From Acidimicrobiia bacterium (GTDB taxonomy: Bacteria > Actinomycetota > Acidimicrobiia > Acidimicrobiales > Bin134): a DNA stretch of 64,000 nucleotides. The DNA is taken from assembly GCA_022819825.1 (NCBI GenBank), contig JAJEGM010000053.1:191722-255721 (forward strand), in the 5' to 3' direction. The translations under genes and the position numbers were made by a program. Shown in pieces: positions 46,772 to 55,941 of this stretch. Every line of letters starts with the position of its first letter. Position 1 is the stretch's first letter. The notes below the pieces were generated by a model. That model was not told the origin of the DNA and did no database searches. It worked only from the letters and a program-made list of their open reading frames with translations.

Positions 46772-48738
46772 GCGACGAGCGCCGCAACCCTGAGAACCCG
46801 ACTACCGCCGACGATCAGGCCCTCGGCGAGGCCTTGGGCTCCGCCATCCGAGGACGGGTCGATGCCCCGGCTGCCCGGCCACCGGTGTCATCGATTGCCG
46901 AGCGGGCCGCCGCCCGGGCCAAGGCCCGCAACGCCCAGAGGGCGGTTGTGGGCATCGCCGCTTCGGTTGCCCTGGTAGCTGGTGGAATCGCCGCCTGGAA
47001 TGCCTTTGAAGAGGACCAGCCCTCTGAAGTCATCGTGGTCGATGATCCCACTGCCTCCCCTGTGCCCGAGCCGAGTGCAGAACCGACCCCGGCACCAGCC
47101 TCGGAAACTCCGAATGAGCCAGAAGACGCGCCCCAGACTGATCCTGAGGTTGGCTCCGAACCCAAAACGCCGGAGAGCCTGTCCACCATCCCAGCGGTCG
47201 CCTGGACAGAGTTCGAGCCAGCCCAGGTTTTCGGTGCGGGCTTGCCCGACCTCCATCACATCATGTCTGTAGGCGACGGTCGGATACTGGTCCAGGCCTA
47301 CGGCCCCGATGGCAACCAGGTCATGGCCACTGAGAACGGCCGCGACTGGACCGTGGTTCCCATGCCAGCAGACTTCACACCCGAGAGATTCGACATCGCT
47401 GGGGATCGCTGGCTGGTAACTGGATCGAGATTCAACGAAACCAGCTTCGAGACCCAGGCGTTCTTCTCTGACGACCGAGGAACCACGTGGACTGATCTAG
47501 CCCTCGACATTGTTGATCTCGACGAGACCTCCCGTGTCGAAGCCGCAGCGGTGTCCGGGCAGAACATAGTGGTGGCGGTCGAGAGCCGCGTCCACGTCGA
47601 CATCGCCGCGGTAATCGTGGCTCGTGGCCTGGTGCCCGACAAAGAGTCGATAAGGGGCTGGATGGGCGTGGAAGGCAATACAGTGAGCTTTACTCGAGAC
47701 GAGTCGTCGCCACCCGAGTCGTTTGAACTGACCGCCCAGGAGGAGGATTTCCTCTACGGAGGCGACCGGAGCTTCATCCGCATCTTCCACAGCGACGGCG
47801 GAACTGCGGAACTCGTGGCCGAGTATTCGGGCTGGGATGTTGCCGGTTACGGCGCGACCGATGGCTTCCACCTTTTGATGCTGGCCGACGAGGGGGCGCT
47901 GGAACTCACCTCCCCAGATGGCCGCCAATGGAGCCAATCTCCTTTGTCCACTGGTGATGGATCTCCCGTCGACCGCCTCTCCAACTACTACGGGTCAACC
48001 AATGAGACGGTCTGGACATCGGGTGGAACAGCAGGCGAGTACCGAGTCGAGCGTCTCAATGGCGTGTACACCACCCCCCTGGCCGCTGAGCTTCCGGAAG
48101 GCATTGCCCATGTGAATCGCCTCTCAGTCGGCCCTTCGGGCATCGCCATGGTGGCGGTGCCCGGAAGCTTCCCGGACGCCGGCCTCGAGTTGAACTTGCG
48201 GGTCGCCAAAGACGGTTACGAACTGCGCTACGCCGAACCCGAGGGCGGCTTCACCTTGTGGGACTTGACCGAGGACGCAGCCGTCTACGTATTCGATGCC
48301 GAGGGCGAGCAGAGCAACATGCTCCCTGAGGGCATCCGAGTCGTGGAGGGCGGCGACGGCACTCCCGAACTGCTGGTCTTTGAAGATCCGGAGACCGGCG
48401 AACATCTTGTGTCGTTCACCAGGGAAGAACTGGAACCTTGGGCGAACGCTGAGAGCTTTTTGGCCGCGCCAGACATCAGACCCCAGCGGGTTGAAGCGTG
48501 GGTGGGATGGTCGGCCGACGGCACCAACTGGGTGTGGCAGACCCTTTCCGAAGCCTTTGGCCTGACTGGCCTCTCCGATGTTGAGAAAGAGCTCACCAAC
48601 GTGGAACTGGCCGTGGGCAGCGACTTCGTGATCGCCCGTGTCCAGCCCAACCAAGTCGATCCCTCCGATACCCCCGGCGACGACAGCCTCATGGTCACCG
48701 GCGAACCCGCCCGCTGGTTCATCGCCACCTTGCAGTGA
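46768..48738 (+). CDS. Single-pass membrane protein with a large propeller-like outer domain
   Basis: A 656-residue protein. The first 60 residues are cytoplasmic and charged (DQALGEALGSAIRGRVDAP, ERAAARAKARNAQRAV). One helix (VGIAASVALVAGGIAAW, about 62-78) is followed by an acidic Pro-rich linker. About 500 outer residues follow, with repeated short strands such as AFFSDDRGTTWTDL, SPDGRQWSQSPL and SADGTNWVWQTL. Those D-G-x-x-W turns resemble BNR/sialidase-type propeller blades. Its coupling to the ECF gene suggests that the cytoplasmic end controls the sigma factor, although no classical anti-sigma zinc motif is seen. Confidence 0.7.
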   Translation: MSDERRNPENPTTADDQALGEALGSAIRGRVDAPAARPPVSSIAERAAARAKARNAQRAVVGIAASVALVAGGIAAWNAFEEDQPSEVIVVDDPTASPVPEPSAEPTPAPASETPNEPEDAPQTDPEVGSEPKTPESLSTIPAVAWTEFEPAQVFGAGLPDLHHIMSVGDGRILVQAYGPDGNQVMATENGRDWTVVPMPADFTPERFDIAGDRWLVTGSRFNETSFETQAFFSDDRGTTWTDLALDIVDLDETSRVEAAAVSGQNIVVAVESRVHVDIAAVIVARGLVPDKESIRGWMGVEGNTVSFTRDESSPPESFELTAQEEDFLYGGDRSFIRIFHSDGGTAELVAEYSGWDVAGYGATDGFHLLMLADEGALELTSPDGRQWSQSPLSTGDGSPVDRLSNYYGSTNETVWTSGGTAGEYRVERLNGVYTTPLAAELPEGIAHVNRLSVGPSGIAMVAVPGSFPDAGLELNLRVAKDGYELRYAEPEGGFTLWDLTEDAAVYVFDAEGEQSNMLPEGIRVVEGGDGTPELLVFEDPETGEHLVSFTREELEPWANAESFLAAPDIRPQRVEAWVGWSADGTNWVWQTLSEAFGLTGLSDVEKELTNVELAVGSDFVIARVQPNQVDPSDTPGDDSLMVTGEPARWFIATLQ

Positions 48739-48778
48739 CGATGAACTCGTCCTCCACCTCGGATAGGACGGTGGAACT

Positions 48779-48823
48779 GCTGTAGGCGGTTGGTGCGTCC
48801 CCTCCGCACCAACCGCCCGCAGC
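48779..48823 (+). terminator. Strong inverted repeat after the sigma operon
   Basis: A perfect 13-bp stem, GGCGGTTGGTGCG (48785-48797) with CGCACCAACCGCC (48805-48817), is capped by a 7-nt loop. After a 2x2 internal loop it extends with GCTG / CAGC. There is no U-tract, so it may act as a factor-assisted terminator. Confidence 0.55.
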
Positions 48824-48868
48824 ACCGCTCGCAAGCCCCGCTGGCTGGCCGCCACTTAGACTCGGCAC

Positions 48869-50029
48869 ATGATCATCGATGTGGATACCCACTGGGAGAT
48901 CACGGGAGACTCGGCCGAGGTCGACCCCATGAAGCCGTGGACGGATCAGATTCCCGACAATCGGACACATCTGGCCAACGCCATCGCTGGCGACCTGCTC
49001 CAGGTTCTTCCCGCCGATCGCCTGCCAAGCCCAGCGGAACTCCTGCCCAAGCTGTTCGAGCGGGCCAAAGACTCGGGCGGACCGGTCATACTCCACCCCC
49101 GCCATGACTCCACTGCGGCCGAGCGGGTGGCTTGGATGGACTCGGTGGGCATCGACCACTGCCTGGTCAATCCCGGCGGTTACTGGCAGAAGCTCGACTA
49201 CCTGCGGCCCGATGATCGGGTGATCGCCGCCCAGCGATGCAACGACTTCCTCACCGAGCAGCTTTGGGATCAACGTGACCGGCTCCATTCGGTGGCCACT
49301 ATTGATTTCTCAGACTTGGACGATGCGGTAACTGAGTTAGAGCGGTGCCGAGAACGAGGGGCCCGGGCGTTCTTCCTCTATACCTGCCGGGGCGCGCCCG
49401 TCGGGGGCCCGCCCGGCCACCCCGATTGGGACAGGGTGTGGGCCGCGGCCACCTCCTTGGGCATGGTGGCGGTGATCCACGTAGGCAACACCGAATCGGA
49501 CTTCTCGAAGTGGGCCGACATCGGCTGGGACCTGCCCGACGGGGCCGGCATCGGCGGGCTGATCCGGCTGGCCAACACCCAGCGGCTCCATGCCGCTCAG
49601 AACCTCATCGCCAGCATGCTGTTCGGCGGGGTGTTCCACCGGTTCCCCAACCTCACCGTGCTGGTGGAGGAGATGCGCGCCGGATGGCTGCCCTGGTACG
49701 TGGCCACGCTGTCGCGCCAGTGCCTTTCGTCGCCGTCTCTGGGTGATTGGCCGTGGCCGGTCAGCGGCGAGGACATGCTGCACCGCAACCTGCGGCTCAC
49801 TCCCCTGCCCGGCTTCGGCGACACCGACGCCCTCGACGTGCTGGCTGAGCTGCCCGACATGGTGGTGTTCTCCTCCGACTACCCCCACCAGGAGGGCAAC
49901 GCCGACCCCATCGAGCTCTACCAACCAGCGCTCAATGGTCTCGACGACGGGGTGAGGACCGCGTTCATGGGAGCGACCAGCGCCGAGTGCTTCGCCCGTA
50001 TCGGCGATCCGCTGCCCGCGGTGGGCTGA
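48869..50029 (+). CDS. Amidohydrolase-2 family protein
   Basis: A 386-residue TIM-barrel protein of the same family as the genes at 30903 and 44918. MIIDVDTHWEITGDS carries the first metal motif (DxH). AVTELERCRERGARAFFLYTCRG, SLGMVAVIHVGNTESDF and a strand with FPNLTVLVEEMRAGWLPWYV follow. MVVFSSDYPHQEGNADPIELYQPAL holds the metal Asp near the C-terminus. The first 110 residues are longer than in the paralogues and contain a helical insertion (MKPWTDQIPDN). It is convergent with the GrdB-like selenoprotein gene. The substrate is unknown. Confidence 0.82.
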   Translation: MIIDVDTHWEITGDSAEVDPMKPWTDQIPDNRTHLANAIAGDLLQVLPADRLPSPAELLPKLFERAKDSGGPVILHPRHDSTAAERVAWMDSVGIDHCLVNPGGYWQKLDYLRPDDRVIAAQRCNDFLTEQLWDQRDRLHSVATIDFSDLDDAVTELERCRERGARAFFLYTCRGAPVGGPPGHPDWDRVWAAATSLGMVAVIHVGNTESDFSKWADIGWDLPDGAGIGGLIRLANTQRLHAAQNLIASMLFGGVFHRFPNLTVLVEEMRAGWLPWYVATLSRQCLSSPSLGDWPWPVSGEDMLHRNLRLTPLPGFGDTDALDVLAELPDMVVFSSDYPHQEGNADPIELYQPALNGLDDGVRTAFMGATSAECFARIGDPLPAVG

Positions 50030-50033
50030 GAAC

Positions 50034-51191
50034 TCAGCGCCCCACGGGCTGCATGTAGAAAGTGATGCCGCTGGGGGCCTCTTGCTCGGTGAGTGCGTCG
50101 CGGGCGGCAGCCAAGGTCTTGCCCGCCTCAGTCTCCTCGTAGAACCAGGCTTCGGCTTGCCGTGCCCCCGGAGGCGGGCCGCCGGCCAACTCCAGGGCGG
50201 CCTCCTGGTAGTAGGCCCGGATGTCATGGGCGATCGCGATGGTGTCCAACCGGGGCCCGTACACCTCTTTCCAGTGTTCTCCGGCAGCCACCCGCTCGAG
50301 GTCGCCAAGCGCTGCGGCCACGCCGTCGGCATCGACGGCCCGGCCCACCTCGGTGGCGCCCCGTCGGGCCACCGCCCGGTCGTAGGCGGCCCGCAGACCC
50401 TGGGCCTCATCGATAGACGGCGCGATATCAGGGTCGTAGCGGGGTGGCAGCGCACAGGCCAGAGGCGTCTCTACCGCTTCCACCACTTCGGGATAGTCCA
50501 CCAGCACTGGGCCTGAGGGGGCGTTGAGCAAGTCGAATGCTGCGGCAAGCACGCGGTGTTGGAATTGGGCGTTGTCGGGCATGCCCAACGGGCGGCCCAG
50601 GGGAAACTCGCAGTAAAGAACCCTGGGAACGTTCATCCGCTCAGCCACCGGGCGCATCGATGCCAATACCACGGTGGCAATCCCGGCATCCTCCAGCACG
50701 TGGGCCAGCACACACACGGTGCGCGTGCACAGCGGTCAAACCGGGGTCAAGATGGCCACATCCACCCCGTCGGCCCGCAACTCGGCCGCGGCGGCGGGTC
50801 CGGTATCAAGACGCACCTCCGACACCGTGTCGGGCTGGTTGCCGGCGAAAGCCACATGCCGGGGTGCCACTGCCCCGATGGTTCCGTCAGCGGCCAATTG
50901 CTCCAACCGGTCGATGGGATACACCACGTTGTGATCGGACACATACGCAGCCCGGTCGAAGTTCGAGCTCCAATGGCCCAAGATCAGCTCCCGGTCACCC
51001 CGGTCGAGCATCCGATAGCTGGTATCCCCACGACCTTCGAAGCGGTCTTGGTCGGCCCGGTGCAATCCCGCACTGGTCACTATGGCCACCGTGGCCTCGC
51101 TGAGCGGCGGCGGGGACGCCCACGGTGTGGACTCGAATTCCGGCACGGGCAGGTTGGCCATCATGTCGCGCATCACTTGATCACTGGACAT
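50034..51191 (-). CDS. GrdB-like selenoprotein with in-frame TGA (Sec152)
   Basis: The ORF track splits this gene at 50736, but the frame continues through a single TGA (50736-50738). Read as selenocysteine, the product has 385 residues starting MSSDQVMRDMM at ATG 51191. The segment ILTPV-U-PLCTRTVCVLAHVLEDAGIATVVLAS closely follows the active-site region of the glycine/betaine/sarcosine/D-proline reductase selenoprotein B family (GrdB: ILTSTUGTCTRCG). Remembered actinobacterial relatives have Cys at this position. The upstream part (VAIVTSAGLHRADQ and HNVVYPIDRLEQLAADG) and the downstream YYQEAALELAG region match the same protein. Sec plus the nearby Cys suggest a redox or thiol-based reductive function. 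It lies 26 bp downstream of xylB on the same strand. Confidence 0.85.
50708..50728 (-). promoter_or_regulatory. Putative bacterial SECIS hairpin for the GrdB-like gene
   Basis: Seven nucleotides after the TGA, GCACGCGC pairs with GUGUGUGC over 8 bp (two G-U pairs) around the loop ACCGU. The loop lies 16-20 nt after the TGA and includes G-U. Bacterial SelB-binding elements sit in about this position. The match to the E. coli loop is weaker than for the fdhA element. Confidence 0.5.
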
Positions 51192-51216
51192 GGGCCTACT
51201 CTCCCATAGCCAGGGG

Positions 51217-52698
51217 CTACCGGTCTGATTGAAGTGGGAACGACCTCCGGCGCAGCTCCGCATACCGGGCTCGCACTTCTTCGCCCGCGATGCCGACTGG
51301 AGGCTCCACCTGCTCTCCTCTCCCCAGCGGCCAGTCGGCAGCGACCTCAGCAGGGTGGCGGTCAGAGGCAACTGCCGCAGCTTGCACCGCCGCGCCCACC
51401 GCCACCGTCTCATCGTCTTCGGGCACGGTGACCCACTCGCCGTGCAGCGCGGCAGCTCGAAGCCGATAGGCCTTCGAACGGGCCCCGCCGCCGATGAGGT
51501 GGAGCGTGCCGCTCACATTCACCCCGGCGGCCCGCAGAGCGTCGAGACCGTCGAACAGCCCGCAGAGCACCCCGTCGTGGGCGGCCAGGGCCAGCTCCTC
51601 GCGGGTGGTGTCGTTTCGCAGCCCGGCCAACAGCCCGGCGGCCTCGGGCAGGTCGGGTGTGCGCTCCCCATCGAAGTAGGGAACCAGAACCGGAGGGTTC
51701 GGGCCGTCGGGTGCAGCCAGCGCCAGCTCGGCCAGGCCAGCGGCATCCACGCCGAGCCATTGGGCCACCGTGTCGGTGACCCGGGTGGCGTTGAGAGTGC
51801 ACACCAGGGGCAGGAAGCCGCCGCCGGCGTCGGCGAATCCGGCGACTGCGCCCGAGGGGTCACTGGTCGGTGTCCGGGACACCGAATAGGCCGTGCCAGA
51901 AGTGCCCAGGGAGATGACCGCGTCGCCCGGCTTCAGCCCGAGGCCGAGGGCCGCCCCCATGTTGTCGCCGGTGCCGGGGCCGACCAGCACCGATTCCGGC
52001 AGACCTAGCGCGGCGGCTGCATCAGGGGTGATCTCCCCAGCAGCAGCGTCGGGGGCCAGCACTCGGGGCAGGCGCGGCAGCCAGCTTTCCGGGTCACCCA
52101 CCGCTAATCCCAAGAGATCATCAGCCAGTTCGTTTCTGGCGGGATCGAACCACCCGGTGCCCGAGGCGTCACCGCGGTCGGTGACATGGGCACCGGTCAG
52201 CCGCCAGGTGAGCCAGTCGTGGGGCAACATGATCTGGGCGATCCGGTCGCCCAGCTCGGGCTCGTGTTCGAGCACCCAGGCCAGCTTGGCAATGGTGAAC
52301 GACGCCAGCGGCACCGATCCGCAGCGCTCGGCCCACTGCTCTGCGCTGTGACGAGCCACCAAATCTCGGGCCTGAGGTGCGGAGGTCGTGTCGTTCCACA
52401 GCTTGGCCCGACGCAAGACCTCTCCGTCCTCGTCTACCAGCACCAGTCCGTGCTGCTGGCCGGCCACACTCACTGCCGCCACGTTGCCCCGGTCGGCATC
52501 TGTGAATTGGGCAAAGCAGGCTGACAACGCCTCCCACCAGGTGGCCGTACCCTGCTCGCTCACCGGCGGGTCCCAGCACGCGTGGGTATGCGGGGAACTG
52601 GTCCGGTCCACCAGCCGACCCGAGTCGATTTCTCGCAATTCGACCTTGGTGGACTGGGTGGAGGAGTCCACCCCGGCCACCAGCGCGCGGTTCGCCAT
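51217..52698 (-). CDS. xylB: Xylulokinase
   Basis: Phosphorylates D-xylulose at O-5 with ATP. The FGGY-family kinase of 493 residues has the N-terminal VAGVDSSTQSTKVEL (phosphate-binding loop), SVAGQQHGLVLVDEDG, MLPHDWLTWRLTGAHVTDRGDASGTGWFD (catalytic Asp region), GTGDNMGAALGLGLKPGDAVISLGTSGTAYSV and the C-terminal LHLIGGGARSKAYRLRAAALHG, all typical of xylulokinase. Its ATG shares one base with the TGA of xylA. The downstream neighbour is the GrdB-like selenoprotein gene. Confidence 0.93.
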   Translation of the reverse strand: MANRALVAGVDSSTQSTKVELREIDSGRLVDRTSSPHTHACWDPPVSEQGTATWWEALSACFAQFTDADRGNVAAVSVAGQQHGLVLVDEDGEVLRRAKLWNDTTSAPQARDLVARHSAEQWAERCGSVPLASFTIAKLAWVLEHEPELGDRIAQIMLPHDWLTWRLTGAHVTDRGDASGTGWFDPARNELADDLLGLAVGDPESWLPRLPRVLAPDAAAGEITPDAAAALGLPESVLVGPGTGDNMGAALGLGLKPGDAVISLGTSGTAYSVSRTPTSDPSGAVAGFADAGGGFLPLVCTLNATRVTDTVAQWLGVDAAGLAELALAAPDGPNPPVLVPYFDGERTPDLPEAAGLLAGLRNDTTREELALAAHDGVLCGLFDGLDALRAAGVNVSGTLHLIGGGARSKAYRLRAAALHGEWVTVPEDDETVAVGAAVQAAAVASDRHPAEVAADWPLGRGEQVEPPVGIAGEEVRARYAELRRRSFPLQSDR

Positions 52699-54035
52699 CA
52701 GTTCGGTGTGGACCAGATGATGCGGTTTACTTCATTCTCCAACCGCTCCTGACGCCCCGACACCGGCTGGGGGTCGAGCCCATCGGCCACCGCTTGGTCG
52801 CCCAACGCGGCCAGGTCCACCTCGCCCTTCATGATTTCCGCGCCCAGACCCGAGTCCCACTTGCCGTAGCGGTCGGACCGGGCCTGCTCGATGGCGCCGT
52901 CGGCCAGCATGGCCTCGGCCACCAGCAGGGAGCGGGCCAGCGTGTCGATGCCGCCGATGTGACCCCAGAACAGGTCGTCTCGGGCCATGCTCTGGCGTCG
53001 GAGCTTGGTGTCGAAGTTGAACCCGCCGGTGGTGAACCCCCCGCCTCGCAAGATCTCGTAGAGCGCCAGGGAGAGCTCGTCCACCGAGTTGGGGAACTGG
53101 TCGGTGTCCCACCCGTTCTGGGGATCGCCCCGGTTGGCGTCCACGCTGCCGAAGATGCCGTTGTCCACCGCATAGGCCACCTCGTGGTGGAAGGAGTGGC
53201 CCGACAAGGTGGCGTGGTTCACCTCGATGTTCACCTTGAACTCATCAACGAGGCCGTAGCGGTCTAAGAAACCGTGAACCGAGGCGCAGTCGTAGTCGTA
53301 CTGGTGTTTGGTGGGCTCCTGGGGCTTGGGCTCGAGGAGCAATGTGCCGGCGAAGCCGATCTTGTGCTTGTGCTCGGCCACCAGCGTCAAGAAGCGGGCG
53401 AGTTGGTCGGCCTCTTGGCGCAGACGGGTGTTGAGCAGTGTCTCGTAGCCCTCGCGCCCGCCCCACAGCACGTAGTTGGCCCCGTCGAGGCGGTGGGTGG
53501 CCTCGAGCATGTGCCGCACTTGGGCCGCAGCGTGAGTGAACACCTCAGGGTCAGGGTTGGTAGCTGCTCCGGCGGCGTAGCGGGGATGGGAGAACAGGTT
53601 GGCCGTGCCCCACAGCAGCCGCACGCCGGTGGCCTCCATCTTCTTGGCCGCCCGCTCCACCATGGCGTCGAGGTTGGCCCGGCTCTCGGCCAAGTCGGCG
53701 CCTTCGGGGGCCATGTCCACGTCGTGGAAGCAGTAGAACGGGGTGCCCAGCTTCTCGAAGAACTCAAAGGCGGCATCCTGCTTGGCTCGAGCCGCGGCCA
53801 TCGGATCCTGTCCCGGCTCCAGCCAGGGGCGGTCGAACGTGCCGTGCCCGAAGATGTCGCTTCCCGGCCAGTTGAAGCTGTGCCAGTAGCACACCGCAAT
53901 GCGCAGGTGGTCCTCCATCCGCCGCCCCATCACCACCCGATCGGGGTCGTACACCCGGTAAGCCAACTGGCCGAGCCCCGCGCGACTTCCGGCATGCGCC
54001 ACCGGCTCGGGAACAGTGTCGAAGAAATCAGTCAT
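52698..54035 (-). CDS. xylA: Xylose isomerase
   Basis: Interconverts D-xylose and D-xylulose. The 445-residue length places it in the larger class II group. Key segments are [16 protein letters not shown] (catalytic His region), [35 protein letters not shown] (metal-binding Glu and Lys), [36 protein letters not shown] (metal-binding Asp) and [14 protein letters not shown]. The start is ATG 54035. It forms a coupled operon with xylB. The 137-bp space to the divergent fhs gene must contain both promoters. Confidence 0.95.
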   Translation of the reverse strand: MTDFFDTVPEPVAHAGSRAGLGQLAYRVYDPDRVVMGRRMEDHLRIAVCYWHSFNWPGSDIFGHGTFDRPWLEPGQDPMAAARAKQDAAFEFFEKLGTPFYCFHDVDMAPEGADLAESRANLDAMVERAAKKMEATGVRLLWGTANLFSHPRYAAGAATNPDPEVFTHAAAQVRHMLEATHRLDGANYVLWGGREGYETLLNTRLRQEADQLARFLTLVAEHKHKIGFAGTLLLEPKPQEPTKHQYDYDCASVHGFLDRYGLVDEFKVNIEVNHATLSGHSFHHEVAYAVDNGIFGSVDANRGDPQNGWDTDQFPNSVDELSLALYEILRGGGFTTGGFNFDTKLRRQSMARDDLFWGHIGGIDTLARSLLVAEAMLADGAIEQARSDRYGKWDSGLGAEIMKGEVDLAALGDQAVADGLDPQPVSGRQERLENEVNRIIWSTPN

Positions 54036-54172
54036 TGTGAGCCTCCGTCATGGCGCCGTTGATGACACCGCCCGATTCTAAGGACCGCCCCCGACACTCG
54101 CCCGATCACACGTCGAATGTCCGTGTACGCTTGCGGGGTTGACATCAAGCATCGAGCATGAGAGGCGGGTCC

Positions 54173-55870
54173 ATGTCTTTTCCTTCTGATCTCGAGATTG
54201 CCCGCGGGGCGAATCTCCGACCGCTTACTGAAATCGCTGAAGAAGCTGGCATCCCAACCGAGATGCTGGAGCCCTACGGGGCGGGGGCGGCCAAGATCAG
54301 CCTGGACGCCATCGAGGCGCTGGCCGACCGGCCCCGAGCCCGCTATGTGGTGGTGACTGCCATTACCCCCACACCGCTAGGCGAGGGCAAAACCACCACC
54401 ACGGTGGGGCTGGGCCAGGGGTTCGGCCATATCGGCAAGCGGGCCACCATCGCCATCCGCCAGCCTTCGCTGGGACCGACGTTCGGCATCAAGGGCGGCG
54501 CGGCCGGAGGCGGCTACAGCCAAGTGGTGCCCATGGAGCTGTTCAACCTCCACCTCACCGGCGATATGCACGCGGTGACCGCGGCCCACAACATGTGCTC
54601 GGCCATGCTCGACGCCCACATCTACCACGGCAACGAGTCGGGGCTCGATCTGCACAACATCACCTGGCGACGGGTGGTGGACATCAACGACCGGGCCTTG
54701 CGCAATGTGGTGATCGGCCTGGGCGGGCGGCTCGACGGGGTCCCCCGGGAATCAGGCTTCGATATCACCGCCGCCTCCGAGGTGATGGCCACCTTGGCGC
54801 TGGCCACGTCGCTGTCGGACCTGCGGGCCCGGCTGGGCCGGATCGTGGTGGGCTACACCAAAGCGGGCGACCCGGTGACCGCTGAAGACCTCAAGGCCGC
54901 CGGGGCCATGGCCGTGCTGTTGAAGGATGCCCTCAAGCCCAACTTGATGCAGACCCTGGAGGGCGGCCCCGCCCTGGTGCATACCGGGCCGTTCGGCAAC
55001 ATCGCCACCGGCAACTCCTCGATCGTGGCCGACCGCATCGCCATCCGCACCGGCGACTTCTTGGTGACGGAAGCCGGGTTCGGCGCCGACATGGGTGCCG
55101 AGCGGTTCTTCAACATCAAATGCCGCTACTCGGGCATCGATCCCGACGCCGCGGTGATGGTGGCCACCGTGCGGGGCCTCAAGGCCCACTCCGGCAACCA
55201 CCGCATCGTGGCCGGGCGGCCTCTGCCCGAGGCGCTGCTGGCCGAAAACCCCGACGAGGTACACGCCGGGGGCGACAACCTCCGCAAGCAGCTCTCCAAC
55301 ATGAAGGCCCACGGCGTGACCCCGGTGGTGGCAATCAACGCCTTCCCCGGCGACCACGACGCCGATCTGGCCGCCATCGCCGAGATCGCTGATGAGTACG
55401 GCGCCCGCTGCGCGATCACCACCCACTTCTCCGACGGCGGCGCGGGAGCAGCCGAGCTGGCCGAGGCAGTAGCCGAGGCCTGCGAGGAGCCCAGCTCCTT
55501 CAAGGTGCTGTACGAGGACGATCTGTCGCTCAAAGACAAGATCGCCGCGGTGGCCACCACCGTGTACGGCGCCGATGACGTGGAGTACTCAGCCACGGCC
55601 AACCGCCAGCTCGACACCTACGAGTCCGCTGATTTCGGCCACCTCCCCGTTTGCATCGCCAAGACCCACCTGTCCATCTCATCCGACCCCTCCCTCAAGG
55701 GAGCCCCCACCGGCTGGACCCTGCCGGTGCGGGAGGTGCGGGCCTCGGTGGGCGCCGGCTTCGTCTACCCCATCTGCGGCGACATGCGCACCATGCCCGG
55801 CCTAGGCCGCCAACCTGCCGCCATGGGCATCGACCTAGACGAGAACGGCGAGATCGTCGGCCTGAGCTAA
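54173..55870 (+). CDS. fhs: Formate-tetrahydrofolate ligase
   Basis: Activates formate with ATP to 10-formyl-THF. The 565-residue protein contains the nucleotide-binding ITPTPLGEGKTTTTVGLGQG, the family segments RQPSLGPTFGIKGGAAGGGYSQV and LHLTGDMHAVTAAHNMCSAM, AGFGADMGAERFFNIKCRYSG, and the C-terminal FVYPICGDMRTMPGLGRQPAA. ATG 54173 (MSFPSDLEIARGA) is preferred to 54158 because it fits the usual N-terminus and has GAGAGGCGGG upstream. It lies 71 bp upstream of the formate dehydrogenase operon on the same strand, so formate handling in both directions is grouped here. Confidence 0.96.
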   Translation: MSFPSDLEIARGANLRPLTEIAEEAGIPTEMLEPYGAGAAKISLDAIEALADRPRARYVVVTAITPTPLGEGKTTTTVGLGQGFGHIGKRATIAIRQPSLGPTFGIKGGAAGGGYSQVVPMELFNLHLTGDMHAVTAAHNMCSAMLDAHIYHGNESGLDLHNITWRRVVDINDRALRNVVIGLGGRLDGVPRESGFDITAASEVMATLALATSLSDLRARLGRIVVGYTKAGDPVTAEDLKAAGAMAVLLKDALKPNLMQTLEGGPALVHTGPFGNIATGNSSIVADRIAIRTGDFLVTEAGFGADMGAERFFNIKCRYSGIDPDAAVMVATVRGLKAHSGNHRIVAGRPLPEALLAENPDEVHAGGDNLRKQLSNMKAHGVTPVVAINAFPGDHDADLAAIAEIADEYGARCAITTHFSDGGAGAAELAEAVAEACEEPSSFKVLYEDDLSLKDKIAAVATTVYGADDVEYSATANRQLDTYESADFGHLPVCIAKTHLSISSDPSLKGAPTGWTLPVREVRASVGAGFVYPICGDMRTMPGLGRQPAAMGIDLDENGEIVGLS

Positions 55871-55941
55871 CGGCGGTCGAGGCCGTACCGGGCCGATAGG
55901 CTTGAGCAACCTCAGGGTGTCTCTGGGGGAAAGGGGTGCAA

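Noticed and set aside
50718-50735. Two separate small genes at 50034-50717 and 50736-51413
   Set aside because: Both lie in one frame, neither half has its own start region, and the peptide across the TGA continues a known family motif.
54136-54141. Perfect TTGACA before fhs as a promoter
   Set aside because: No acceptable -10 box lies 15-19 bp downstream; that position is already the ribosome-binding region.
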